23,235 nucleotides of DNA from an uncultured Eubacteriales bacterium (lineage in GTDB: Bacteria > Bacillota > Clostridia > Oscillospirales > CAG-272): contig CAKRNO010000022.1 in assembly GCA_934371135.1 (NCBI GenBank), positions 1-23,235 of the forward strand. Direction: 5' to 3'. The notes below the pieces were generated by a model that was not told the origin of the DNA, did no database searches, and saw nothing but the letters and a program-made list of their open reading frames with translations. Of the stretch, positions 1-7,948 are shown piece after piece (within the stretch, counting starts at the first letter, position 1; every line of letters begins with the position of its first letter). The position numbers and the translations under genes are program-made.

Positions 1-190
1 TGTTCCAGACTCTGCTCCGCTTGCCCCCGAGCCCTCTGTCCCTGTAGGGGCGACCATCGGTCGCCCGTCTCTCCTTGTCAAAAGGACAGCAAACAAAAAC
101 CAAAATTCCTCCGGCAAAACGCGGGCGACCACTGGTCGCCCCTACAATAAAAACCGAAAAAACGGTAAAACATATGGTGCGCCAGCTATT
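1..190. repeat. left terminal inverted repeat of the window
   Basis: These 190 bases match the reverse complement of the last 190 bases (23046-23235) with about five mismatches by eye. The repeat contains a complete palindromic MITE-like unit (43-146) and ends in a GCGCCAGCTATT module that recurs across both gene-poor ends. No coding signal is seen. The simplest reading is a dispersed intergenic repeat at which an assembly broke on both sides. It is not evidence of a linear replicon. Confidence 0.9.
43..146. repeat. MITE-like palindromic repeat, copy 1
   Basis: A 24-bp sequence at 43-66 that starts TGTAGGGGCGACCA is mirrored at 123-146. Each terminus is itself nearly palindromic (GCGACCATCGGTCGC type). 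The roughly 55-bp interior carries no ORF. Two more copies lie at 7757-7853 and 23090-23193. The architecture (inverted termini, short non-coding core, intergenic location) fits a non-autonomous mobile element, but no transposase or certain target-site duplication is visible. Confidence 0.75.
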
Positions 191-742
191 GTTCAGACAA
201 ACATTGCGCCAGCTAATGTAAAACCTTTGTACCCGAGACAAGCGCGGAGTGATGGAGAAGCCCCGGCAAACGTTGCGCCAGCTATTGCTAACCTTGTGTT
301 GCCGAGACAAGCGTGAGGAGATGCAGAACCCCCGAAAACGGGGCTCGTCGGCGTACTCGGTACGACAGAGACCGTTTTCGGGGGTAAAGCGCCCGTCGCT
401 CTTAAAGAAAAGGCAACCGACATTGCTGTACCTTTTGTTTGTACAACAAAACTGGTTGCCTATTACGCCCTTATTGGGCGCGTTGGTCCGGCAAACTTTT
501 TGATTGGTCAGAGAAACCATTTGTTTGCCTTATATATTTTCGCGGAGCGAAAATACCTTTGCTTTCTGCTTGTGCGCCAGCTAATGTAAAACCTTTGTAC
601 CCGAGACAAGCGCGGAGTGATGGAGAAGCCCCGATTGCGTGAACGTCGACGTACTTGGTACGGCAGAGCACGCAATCGGGGCTAGCGGGTGTACCCGTCG
701 CCCCCATTCAGGGTGCAAAACGAAGAATGGGCAACCTGCATG
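178..742. repeat. mosaic of composite hairpin repeats, left end
   Basis: This gene-free stretch is built from short modules that recur, mostly inverted, at 22492-23045. Hairpin H1 has a 13-bp stem (329-341 with 372-384). Hairpin H2 has a 14-bp stem (628-641 with 669-682). Both have a small apical CGTAC/GTACG stem and the loop text GTACGRCAGAG, yet their outer stems differ. Other modules are GCGCCAGCTAATGTAAAACC (205-225 and 573-593), a GGCAACC/GGTTGCC hairpin (412-460) and a TATTTTCGC hairpin (535-555). Short ORFs here show no recognisable protein. Confidence 0.75.
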
Positions 743-777
743 AAAAAATGGGGGCAACTACTTTGTGCCCCCATTTT
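743..777 (-). terminator. Rho-independent terminator of the activase operon
   Basis: The stem AAAATGGGGGCA (745-756) pairs with 766-777. Read on the minus strand, the hairpin is followed by a run of T. It begins a few bases past the activase stop codon at 783. Confidence 0.8.
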
Positions 778-782
778 CCTAT

Positions 783-3722
783 TTACACCCGCGTTCTCCG
801 CGCTCCCCGCTTGTCTCGTTCAGACATGACGGCGAACAGACTCCGTAGCCTTATCTTCACCGCCCCGAGATTGGTGATCTCGTCAATCTTGATCTGCGTG
901 TACAGCCGCCCCCGGCTCTCCAGGATCGCCCGCACCTCGTCCGTCGTGACAGCGTCCACCCCGCACCCGAACGAAACGAGCTGCACCAGCCCCATCGGCT
1001 GCCCCTCCTCCTCCGCGACGCGCTTCGCCGCGGCATACAGGCGCGCATGGTAGGTCCACTGGTTGAGCACCGTCGTCTCAAAGAACGGTACGTCGGACGC
1101 GAGCGCGTCCTCGGACACCACGACCGCCCCGAGGTCACAGATGAGCCGCGGGATGCCGTGATTGATCTCCGGGTCCGCATGGTACGGTCTGCCCGCCAGC
1201 ACGATCACCGGCAGTCCGCGCTCCCGCGCGATCGCGAGATACCGCTGCCCCTCGTCGTGCACCTGCTTCATATAGGAGAGATACTCGGCGTAGGCGAGAT
1301 CTGCCGCGCGCGTGACGGCTTTCAGCGGGAGCGCGATCCCGTTCTCCCGCATCATCCGCACGAACAGCCGCGGGAACGCCTGCCGGTTGTGCAGCCCGAC
1401 AAAGCCGCTCACATATTTTACGCCCTCCGGGAAATGCACGTTTGCCCCGAGCACCTTCGGATAGTAGGCGACGACCGGGCAGTTGTAATGGTTCTTGCCG
1501 TGCCCCTCGTCGAGGTTGTACGACATCGACGGATAGAAAATGAGCTCCGCTCCCTTTTCGATGAGCTGCTCCATGTGCCCGTGCATGAGCTTCGCCGGAT
1601 AGCACACCGTGTCGGAGGGGATGGTGTGCTGCCCCTTGACGTAGAGCGCGTGGCTCGACGTCCCGGACACGATGACGCGATAGCCGAGCGCGTGGAACAG
1701 CGTGTACCAGAACGGCAGCAGCTCATACAGGTTCAGCCCCATCGGCAGCCCGACCGCCGGGCGGTCGTCCTCCGGGTCGTTCCGGTACCGCGCGAGCAGA
1801 GAGAGCTTGTAGGCATAGAGGTCGAACGCCTCTGCCGCCGCCGCGCCGCGCACCGGCTTCTCGCACCGGTTGCCCGCAATGTACTTCGCGCCCGAGCCGA
1901 ACGTATTGACCGTCAGGCGGCAGTGGTTCTCGCACCCGTTGCAGGTCAGCGCCCGCACCTCGTGCGTGAACGACGCGAGCCCCTCCGGGCGGATGAGCGA
2001 GGACGTCTCCGGCGCGTGCCGCTGTGCCCAGAGAGCGGCGCCGTAGGCACCCATGAGCCCCGCGACCTTCGGCCGCAGGCAGCAGCGCCCCGTCTCGCGC
2101 TCGAACGCGCGCAGCACGGCGTCGCTCAGAAAAGTGCCGCCCTGCACGACGATATGCTCCCCGAGCCGCTTCGGGTCGGCACAGCGGATGACCTTATAGA
2201 GCGCGTTCTTGACCACGCTGATGGCGAGCCCCGCGGCGATATTCTCGACCGAGGCACCGTCCTTCTGCGCCTGCTTGACCGAGCTGTTCATGAAGACCGT
2301 ACAGCGCGAGCCGAGATCGACGGGCGCGTCCGCGCGGAGCGCGCACTCCGAGAACTGCGCCGGAGTGTCTCCCAGCACCGCCGAAAAGGTTTGCAGGAAG
2401 GAGCCGCACCCCGAGGAGCACGCCTCGTTCAGATAAATACTGTCGATCGCGCCGTCGCGGATCTGGAAGCACTTGATGTCCTGCCCGCCGATGTCGATGA
2501 TGAAGTCCACGTCCGGGCAGAAGCGCTCGGCGGCGGTATAGTGCGCCACCGTCTCCACCAGCCCCATGTCCACCCCGAACGCGGCGCGGATGAGCTGTTC
2601 TCCGTATCCCGTGACGCAGGAGGAGGTGATGCGGATATCCGGGCAGTCCCGGTACAGGTCGGTGAGGTACTGCCGCAGGATCGGCACCGGGTTGCCGCTG
2701 TTGGAGGTGTAGAGCGGGCGGAACAGGTTCCCCTCCTCGTCCACCAGCACCGCCTTGACGGTCGTCGAGCCGGCATCGATGCCGAGCGAGAGCGCGCCGA
2801 CCGGCGCGTCCGTCATGCGGGTGTTGCCCGTGTCGCCGTCGTGGCGGCGGCGGAACGCCGCAAGCTCCTCCTCGTCGCGGAACAGCGGGTCGCACCCGAG
2901 GTACCCGCGCTTTGAGGTATAGCCCTCCGTCCTTTTTGCCAGCTCCTCCGGCAGGACCGGCTGTGCCGTCTTCGCCATGGCGGCGCCGAGCGCCACGAAG
3001 TACAGCGAATTTTCGGGCAGCACCCCGTGCGTGCCGAGCGTTTTGTCAAACGCCTCGCGGAGCCCGGAGAGAAAGGTCAGAGGTCCCCCGAGGTAGAGGA
3101 TATTGCCCCTGATCTCGCGCCCCTGCGCGAGCCCGGCGATCGTCTGGTTGACGACGGCGAGGAAAATGCTCGCGGCGACGTCCTCGCGCCGCGCCCCCTG
3201 GTTGAGCAGGGGCTGTACGTCCGATTTTGCGAACACGCCGCAGCGCGACGCAATGGTATAGGTGCGCTCGCTCCCCCGGGCGAGCGTATTCATTTCGTCC
3301 GGCGTGATGCCCATGAGGGTCGCCATCTGATCGATGAAAGCCCCCGTGCCCCCGGCACAGCTGCCGTTCATACGGACCTCCATGGCACCGTTGAGGAACA
3401 GGATCTTCGCGTCCTCCCCGCCGAGCTCGATGACGACGGAGGTCTCCGGCGCGAGCCTGCGGACGGCGATGCGCGTCGCCCACACCTCCTGCACGAACGG
3501 CAGACCGAGGTCGGTGGCGATCCCCATCCCGGCGGAGCCGGAGATGCCGAGGAGGAACGTCTCACCGGGGAACCGCCCGGCGACCTCCCGGAGCAGGTCG
3601 GTCATGCGCTCGGCAATCTTCGCCCGGTGGCGGTCGTAGCTCGAATAAAGCACCCCGCCCTCCTCGGAGAGCACCACGCACTTGATGGTGGTGGAGCCGA
3701 TATCAATCCCCAGTCGTTTCAT
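783..3722 (-). CDS. double-domain acyl-CoA dehydratase activase (BadF/BcrA family, DUF2229)
   Basis: The 979-residue protein belongs to the ASKHA ATPase activases that use ATP to inject an electron into 2-hydroxyacyl-CoA dehydratases. It has two ASKHA modules (about 1-255 and 311-570), each with a DIGSTT or DAGSTT phosphate loop. Each module keeps the two cysteines that in HgdC hold the inter-subunit 4Fe-4S cluster (C122 and C161; C435 and C474). A cysteine-rich CNGCENHC segment near 594-601 precedes a DUF2229-like C-terminal region. I chose the ATG at 3722 because GGAGG lies nine bases upstream; the longer frame has no such site. The start overlaps the end of the upstream gene by 20 bases, so the two are probably translationally coupled. 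Homologues often continue into the dehydratase-like domain that is encoded here by the upstream gene. The true substrate is unknown, and many such proteins lack a proven reaction. Confidence 0.9.
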   Translation of the reverse strand: MKRLGIDIGSTTIKCVVLSEEGGVLYSSYDRHRAKIAERMTDLLREVAGRFPGETFLLGISGSAGMGIATDLGLPFVQEVWATRIAVRRLAPETSVVIELGGEDAKILFLNGAMEVRMNGSCAGGTGAFIDQMATLMGITPDEMNTLARGSERTYTIASRCGVFAKSDVQPLLNQGARREDVAASIFLAVVNQTIAGLAQGREIRGNILYLGGPLTFLSGLREAFDKTLGTHGVLPENSLYFVALGAAMAKTAQPVLPEELAKRTEGYTSKRGYLGCDPLFRDEEELAAFRRRHDGDTGNTRMTDAPVGALSLGIDAGSTTVKAVLVDEEGNLFRPLYTSNSGNPVPILRQYLTDLYRDCPDIRITSSCVTGYGEQLIRAAFGVDMGLVETVAHYTAAERFCPDVDFIIDIGGQDIKCFQIRDGAIDSIYLNEACSSGCGSFLQTFSAVLGDTPAQFSECALRADAPVDLGSRCTVFMNSSVKQAQKDGASVENIAAGLAISVVKNALYKVIRCADPKRLGEHIVVQGGTFLSDAVLRAFERETGRCCLRPKVAGLMGAYGAALWAQRHAPETSSLIRPEGLASFTHEVRALTCNGCENHCRLTVNTFGSGAKYIAGNRCEKPVRGAAAAEAFDLYAYKLSLLARYRNDPEDDRPAVGLPMGLNLYELLPFWYTLFHALGYRVIVSGTSSHALYVKGQHTIPSDTVCYPAKLMHGHMEQLIEKGAELIFYPSMSYNLDEGHGKNHYNCPVVAYYPKVLGANVHFPEGVKYVSGFVGLHNRQAFPRLFVRMMRENGIALPLKAVTRAADLAYAEYLSYMKQVHDEGQRYLAIARERGLPVIVLAGRPYHADPEINHGIPRLICDLGAVVVSEDALASDVPFFETTVLNQWTYHARLYAAAKRVAEEEGQPMGLVQLVSFGCGVDAVTTDEVRAILESRGRLYTQIKIDEITNLGAVKIRLRSLFAVMSERDKRGARRTRV

Positions 3723-5004
3723 CGTCTTTTTCCTCCGATACCGCGAGCATGAGTTTGATGCGGTTCTCCTGATTGACCTTGGATGCCCCGGCGTCATAGT
3801 CCACGGGGCAGATGTTGGCGTTCGGGTACATTTCGCGCAGCGTCCGCACGACCCCCTTGCCCACGATGTGGTTGGGCAGGCACCCGAACGGCTGGACGCA
3901 GATGATGTTGTTGTAGCCGTGCTCGATGAGCTCGGCGCTCTCGGCGGGCAGGAGCCAGCCCTCGCCCATCTTCACCCCGCGGCCGATGGTCTTCTCCCCG
4001 AGGCGGCGGAGCTCCGCAAAGGTGCTCGGCACGACGAACTCAGGGTACGGCTCAAGAGCGCGGTGAAAGGTCCTCTCAAACCGGCGCGCGAGCGCGGCGC
4101 CGAACTTCGAGAGAGCGGAGGCGCGGCGGCTGCCGTCCCCGTAGAACTCGCGGTCGGCGAGCTGGCAGTCGAACATGAACTGAAAGAACGGGAATACCCC
4201 GGGCACCATGTACTCGCACCCCTGGCTCTCGAGAAACTCCTCGAGACCGTTGTTGCCGAACGCCGAATATTTGACGTAGATCTCCCCGACGATGCCCACC
4301 TTGGTGCGCTTCACGTCCCGGCGCGGGATGTTGTGAAAATCCTCGGCGATGGCGCGGAGGTTGCGCGCGAGCGAGCGGCCGAACAGCCCTCGGTTGTGCT
4401 TCATCTGCACGGTGAGCGCGGCGTACCATTTGTCCATGACGGCGTCGGTGTCCCCGGCGTGCGCCTCGTAGGGCTTCACCTGGTTCTTGAGCAGCATGAG
4501 CATATCGCCGTAGATGATGGCGACGAGCCCCTTCGCGAGCATCATGGGCGTCACGCGGAAGCCGCTTTTCTTCTCCACCCGGTTGAAGCTGAGCGACAGG
4601 ACGGGCACGTAATCGAGCCCCATGTTGTGCAGTGCCTTGCGGAGCATCCATATGTAGTTGGAGGCGCGGCACCCGCCCCCTGTCTGGAACTGGATGAGGG
4701 CGCATTTGTGCGGGTCGTACTCCCCGCTCGTGAGGGCGTAAATCTGCTGACCGCACATACAGATGGCGGGGTAGCACATATCGTTGTGGACGTGCTCCAG
4801 CCCGCACTGGATGACCTGCCGCCCGCGGGAGCGCAGAATCTCCAGTTTGTAGCCGTACATACGGAAGATTTCCGCGACGAGCCGCATATGGATGGGGAAA
4901 ATATCCGGCGAGAGGATGGTGTGCGTCTTCTTCATCTCGCGGGTGAACGGCGGGTTTTCAAAGCCCCAGGGGGCGCCCTCCGCGTGCTTTTTGTCGTCTT
5001 TCAT
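3703..5004 (-). CDS. 2-hydroxyacyl-CoA dehydratase D-component-like protein
   Basis: The 433-residue protein resembles the C-terminal part of long fused activase/dehydratase proteins of anaerobic Firmicutes. Visible landmarks are a Cys-containing ICMCGQQIYAL segment, a QTGGGCRASNYIWMLRKAL motif, and the C-terminal QPFGCLPNHIVGKG and KVNQENRIKLML motifs. Conserved cysteines probably bind an iron-sulfur cluster. The ATG at 5004 has GGAG eight bases upstream; longer in-frame starts have no ribosome site. This gene plus the downstream activase totals about 1,412 residues, close to the roughly 1,400-residue fused form, but the gene order is the reverse of the domain order in the fusion. The catalysed reaction cannot be read from sequence. 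Confidence 0.85.
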   Translation of the reverse strand: MKDDKKHAEGAPWGFENPPFTREMKKTHTILSPDIFPIHMRLVAEIFRMYGYKLEILRSRGRQVIQCGLEHVHNDMCYPAICMCGQQIYALTSGEYDPHKCALIQFQTGGGCRASNYIWMLRKALHNMGLDYVPVLSLSFNRVEKKSGFRVTPMMLAKGLVAIIYGDMLMLLKNQVKPYEAHAGDTDAVMDKWYAALTVQMKHNRGLFGRSLARNLRAIAEDFHNIPRRDVKRTKVGIVGEIYVKYSAFGNNGLEEFLESQGCEYMVPGVFPFFQFMFDCQLADREFYGDGSRRASALSKFGAALARRFERTFHRALEPYPEFVVPSTFAELRRLGEKTIGRGVKMGEGWLLPAESAELIEHGYNNIICVQPFGCLPNHIVGKGVVRTLREMYPNANICPVDYDAGASKVNQENRIKLMLAVSEEKDDETTGD

Positions 5005-5077
5005 ACTCTTGTCTCCGTGTTTTTCGCTGTTTCCCGGCGTTGCCCGCGTCGGGGCGCAGCTTTCGGCATGATATTTT

Positions 5078-5083
5078 ATTGTA
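5078..5083 (-). promoter_or_regulatory. extended -10 promoter of the dehydratase/activase operon
   Basis: On the minus strand TGTTACAAT gives an extended -10 (TGn-TACAAT) about 75 bases upstream of the ATG at 5004. No good -35 is visible at 16-18 bp. It lies just downstream of the tetR terminator, so the operon is probably transcribed independently of tetR. Confidence 0.5.
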
Positions 5084-5110
5084 ACAGATTTCTCCCGGAA
5101 TTGCATTTCA

Positions 5111-5144
5111 CAAAACAGCCCCGTTGCCCAAAAAAGCAACGGGG
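5111..5144 (-). terminator. terminator downstream of the TetR gene
   Basis: CCCCGTTGC (5119-5127) pairs with GCAACGGGG (5136-5144). On the minus strand it is followed by CTGTTTTGTG, a weak T tract. It lies 12 bases past the tetR stop codon. Confidence 0.7.
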
Positions 5145-5156
5145 TATGAGCCGCCG

Positions 5157-5732
5157 TTATCTCTCCTCCGGGTGCCTCACGGCGTTCTCGACCGCGAGCT
5201 GCAGGTTGCCGGCGAAGATGTGCTCGATGCGGCGGATATACTTCACCATCTCGACGCTGTTGCCGTCGGTGTGCCCGTCCTCCAGCCACCGCGCCATGAT
5301 GCCGAACAATGCCTCCTCGTAGAAGCTCGTGATGATATACTCATCGCGCGCCGAGAGCGGGTGCCCGCCGTTGAGCTTGGTGATGTTCTGCACGAGGATG
5401 GCGTGCAGGCGGGACATGATGAAGCGCGAGGTCTCCTCGTGCCCGACCGAGCGGTACAGGTTGCGCCAGACGCGCTTGTGCCGCGCGGCGAATTCGATGA
5501 GCGAGAAGATGGCGGCCTCCCACTCGGCGCCCTCCGCATCGACGAGCGCCGCCGTCTGCTCCTCGATGGCCCGGTCGATCACGTCGTAAATGTCGTGGAA
5601 GTAATAGTAAAAGGTGTTGCGCGTGATGCCGCAGGCGGTCACGATATCCCGTACCGTAATCTTGCGGAAGGATTTTTTCTCCGCGAGCTCCAGGGTGCAG
5701 TCGATGATGGCGCGTTTGGTGAGCTGTGACAC
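5157..5732 (-). CDS. TetR/AcrR-family transcriptional regulator
   Basis: The 191-residue protein has the standard TetR N-terminal DNA-binding domain: a first helix (SQLTKRAIIDCTLELAEKK), then the helix-turn-helix ITVRDIVTACGITRNTFYYYF at about residues 24-44. The C-terminal helical domain would bind an unknown effector or dimerise. The start is a GTG at 5732, supported by AAGGAGG eight to nine bases upstream. It is divergent from the flotillin gene, with a 200-bp region holding both promoters and two short palindromes, so autoregulation and control of the flotillin gene are likely but inferred. The convergent-looking terminator after its stop separates it from the dehydratase pair. Confidence 0.92.
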   Translation of the reverse strand: MSQLTKRAIIDCTLELAEKKSFRKITVRDIVTACGITRNTFYYYFHDIYDVIDRAIEEQTAALVDAEGAEWEAAIFSLIEFAARHKRVWRNLYRSVGHEETSRFIMSRLHAILVQNITKLNGGHPLSARDEYIITSFYEEALFGIMARWLEDGHTDGNSVEMVKYIRRIEHIFAGNLQLAVENAVRHPEER

Positions 5733-5784
5733 GGTGAGACCTCCTTCGGCGCTGCGCGCTCTTTCCTTGCTTTGTTACTCCCTT

Positions 5785-5813
5785 ATTGTACCCGTTTCGG
5801 GATAAAAAGTCAA
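5785..5813 (-). promoter_or_regulatory. sigma-A promoter of the TetR gene
   Basis: On the minus strand, TTGACT (5808-5813), a 17-bp spacer and TACAAT (5785-5790). The spacer holds a small CCCG-ttt-CGGG palindrome (5791-5801) that could be a TetR operator. Confidence 0.8.
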
Positions 5814-5820
5814 CGAGCGC

Positions 5821-5832
5821 GTGCGCGCGCAC
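5821..5832. promoter_or_regulatory. 12-bp palindrome between the divergent promoters, possible operator
   Basis: GTGCGCGCGCAC is a perfect palindrome located between the -35 boxes of the tetR and flotillin promoters. The position suits a regulator site, but the low complexity of the repeat makes this weak. Confidence 0.35.
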
Positions 5833-5874
5833 AAAAAAGTCACAATTCGGCGGCAATAAAACTGTTGCATCATG

Positions 5875-5903
5875 TTTACAAAAGCGAAAAAATATGGTAT
5901 AGT
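5875..5903 (+). promoter_or_regulatory. sigma-A promoter of the flotillin gene
   Basis: TTTACA (5875-5880), a 17-bp spacer and TATAGT (5898-5903), followed by GGAGG at 5922-5926 and the ATG at 5933. Confidence 0.8.
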
Positions 5904-5932
5904 AGCGGTAGTACATACGATGGAGGTTATCT

Positions 5933-7339
5933 ATGCTGCCGATTATTCTTGTCTGTGTGGCGGTCGTCACCCTGCTGGTCATTTTCTTTGGCGCAGGGTA
6001 TATCAAGGCGCCGCCGGATACCGCGTATATCATCACGGGGCTGACCCGCCGCCGGATTCTCATCGGGCGCGCCGGGTTCCGTATTCCCTTTTTTGAGAGG
6101 CTCGATAAGCTCTCGCTCCGCGTCATGCAGGTCGATGTCAAGACGAGTGAAGCCGTCCCCACGAACGAGTTCATCAACGTGACCGTAGACGGTGTCGCAA
6201 ATATCAAGATCTCCTCCGACCCGAAGCTCCTGGAGCGCGCCGCCGAGGCACTGCTCAACATGGGGCAGGGCGAGCTCATCGCCCTCGTCACGCAGGTGCT
6301 GGAGGGCAATATGCGTGAGATCGTCGGCTCCGTCGGGCTCAAGGAAATGGTGCAGGATCGTCAGGGCGTTGCCAAGAAAATTACGGAAAACGTCGTGCCG
6401 GATATGGAAAAACTCGGTATTGAGGTCGTGAACTTCAATATCCAGAACTTCAAGGACGGCGCCGGTACCATTGAGAATATGGGTATCGACAACGTGGAGC
6501 AGATCCGCAAGAATGCGCAGATTGCGAAAGCGAATGCCCAGCGCGACATCGCCATCGCGGCGAGCCAGGCGCAGGAGCAGGCAAACGCCGTCAAGGTCGA
6601 GGCGGAGAAGAAGATCGCCGAGCAGGATGCGGAGCTCGCTGTCCAGCAGGCAGAGATGAAGATCCGCGCCGACGGCAAGCGTGCCGAGGCAGACGCCGCC
6701 TATTCCATCCAGCAGGAGACCCAGCGCAAGCTCATCGAGGTCGCCCACGCGGAGGCGGAGATCGCCCACCGTGAGAAAGCGGCAGAGATTGCCGACCGCG
6801 AGGTCGCGGTCAAGGAACGCCAGCTCGATGCCGAGGTCCGCAAGGCGGCAGACGCCGAGACCTACCGCGTCGCCAAGGAAGCAGAGGCAGAGCTCATCCG
6901 CCGGCAGAAGGAAGCGGAAGCCAAGCGCTATGAGGCCGAGCAGGAAGCGGAGGCGAAGCGCGCCGCTGCCGAAGCGCTCCGTTTCGCGATGGAGCAGGAG
7001 GCAGAGGGTATCAAGGCGAAGGGTCTCGCCGAAGCACTCGCCATCGAGAAGAAAGCCGAAGCCCAGCGTAAGATGGGCGAGGCGTCCGTGCTCGAAATGT
7101 ACCTCTCGGCGCTGCCCGAGGTGGTACGCGGTGCGGCAGAGCCGCTCGGCAGGACGGATAAGATCGTCATGTACGGTGACGGCAACGCGACCAAGGTCGT
7201 GCGCGACGTCATGACCTCCACGAACCAGATCGTGGACGGCGTCCGCGAGGCGACCGGGCTGGATCTCACCGAGATCCTCCGCCGCGCCGTCTCCCATGCC
7301 TCCGGCACCGACAGCGCCGCCGCCCCGACCGGGGAGTGA
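5933..7339 (+). CDS. flotillin-family (SPFH domain) membrane scaffold protein
   Basis: The 468-residue protein has an N-terminal hydrophobic anchor (residues 1-23) and an SPFH/band-7 domain (about 24-190) with the typical IKAPPDTAYIITG and VTVDGVANIKIS strands. A long Ala/Glu/Lys-rich coiled coil (about 195-370) follows, then a flotillin-type C-terminal segment with DKIVMYGDG. This matches FloT/YuaG-type bacterial flotillins, which form oligomeric platforms in ordered membrane domains and affect secretion, signalling and membrane fluidity. The usual NfeD partner gene is not adjacent. The ATG at 5933 has GGAGG seven bases upstream. Divergence from a TetR gene suggests it answers to a membrane-active or hydrophobic signal, which is inference. 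Confidence 0.92.
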   Translation: MLPIILVCVAVVTLLVIFFGAGYIKAPPDTAYIITGLTRRRILIGRAGFRIPFFERLDKLSLRVMQVDVKTSEAVPTNEFINVTVDGVANIKISSDPKLLERAAEALLNMGQGELIALVTQVLEGNMREIVGSVGLKEMVQDRQGVAKKITENVVPDMEKLGIEVVNFNIQNFKDGAGTIENMGIDNVEQIRKNAQIAKANAQRDIAIAASQAQEQANAVKVEAEKKIAEQDAELAVQQAEMKIRADGKRAEADAAYSIQQETQRKLIEVAHAEAEIAHREKAAEIADREVAVKERQLDAEVRKAADAETYRVAKEAEAELIRRQKEAEAKRYEAEQEAEAKRAAAEALRFAMEQEAEGIKAKGLAEALAIEKKAEAQRKMGEASVLEMYLSALPEVVRGAAEPLGRTDKIVMYGDGNATKVVRDVMTSTNQIVDGVREATGLDLTEILRRAVSHASGTDSAAAPTGE

Positions 7340-7382
7340 CGCGGAGTCGGCTGCAACCGCGGGGTAACGAAAGAACCAATAG

Positions 7383-7421
7383 GCGGGGGAGTGCCTTTTT
7401 CAGGAAAAGGCACTCCCCCGC
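7383..7421. terminator. 17-bp inverted repeat, likely terminator after flotillin (palindrome family P, copy 1)
   Basis: GCGGGGGAGTGCCTTTT (7383-7399) pairs perfectly with 7405-7421 around a 5-base loop. It is followed by CCCCCTCTCCAAAACCTTTT rather than a plain T run. Similar units at 7509 and 19497 share this trailing text but have different stems, so it is a repeat family that may double as a terminator. Confidence 0.65.
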
Positions 7422-7508
7422 GCCCCCTCTCCAAAACCTTTTGGGAGGTTTTTGTTGGCTGGCGCAGGTGTAAAACCCCGCCGCAAAGAAACGGGAAGCA
7501 CATAAAAA

Positions 7509-7544
7509 ACGGGGAGAGGACTTTTGCAAAAGTCCTCTCCCCGT
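7509..7544. repeat. 36-bp perfect palindrome (palindrome family P, copy 2)
   Basis: The sequence from 7509 to 7544 equals its own reverse complement. It is followed by CCCCCTCTTTCAAAAACTTT, the same trailing module as copy 1, and then by GCTGGCGCA (7579) and its inverse GCCAGCGC (7603). There is no ORF in 7340-7913. This gap consists of these palindromes, the repeat at 7757-7853 and unassigned sequence. Confidence 0.75.
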
Positions 7545-7756
7545 CCCCCTCTTTCAAAAACTTTAAAGCATCTGATCGCTGGCGCAAAGCCTTTAAAATA
7601 GCCAGCGCAAGTGTTATCCCTGTCGCACAGAACCAAACCGCGGCGTCGCGATGTCTCCCGCACGGAACCGTGGCTTCCCGATACCGCCGCGCAAAACCTC
7701 GTCTCTCCATGCCCGCGTTTTCTTCGTTACACCGCCGCTCCCCAAAACACTCCACC

Positions 7757-7853
7757 TGTAGGGGCGACCATCGGTCGCCCGCAGATACGGCTCCTCCTTG
7801 TGGTCGCCGTCACGGAAGAAACGAAAAACAGGCGACCATTGGTCGCCCCTACA
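7757..7853. repeat. MITE-like palindromic repeat, copy 2
   Basis: The 24-bp terminus starting TGTAGGGGCGACCA at 7757-7780 is mirrored at 7830-7853 with one difference. The interior differs from the copies at the window ends, so only the palindromic termini are shared. Confidence 0.75.
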
Positions 7854-7913
7854 CCCGTTGAACGCAAACACCCGGCGTCGCCCGCGGTCTCCCTCAAATC
7901 ATGCCGCTTTTTC

Positions 7914-7942
7914 TTGACAAATCCCGACTTTCCTCGTACAAT
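7914..7942 (+). promoter_or_regulatory. near-consensus sigma-A promoter with no gene behind it
   Basis: TTGACA (7914-7919), a 17-bp spacer and TACAAT (7937-7942). No convincing coding start with a ribosome site follows, which suggests a small RNA or leader. Confidence 0.75.
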
Positions 7943-7948
7943 AGAGAA

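Noticed and set aside
1047..2915. Long plus-strand ORF of 622 codons opposite the activase gene
   Set aside because: It is the shadow of a recognised gene in GC-rich DNA, rich in Arg, Val, His and Glu with no family signature. The same applies to long frames opposite the genes at 3703-5004, 5933-7339, 8652-10253, 16943-18628 and 20015-21700.
3703..3722. Frameshift splitting a fused activase/dehydratase protein
   Set aside because: The order of parts is the reverse of the fusion, both genes have good ribosome sites, and both end cleanly, so two genuine genes fit better than an error.
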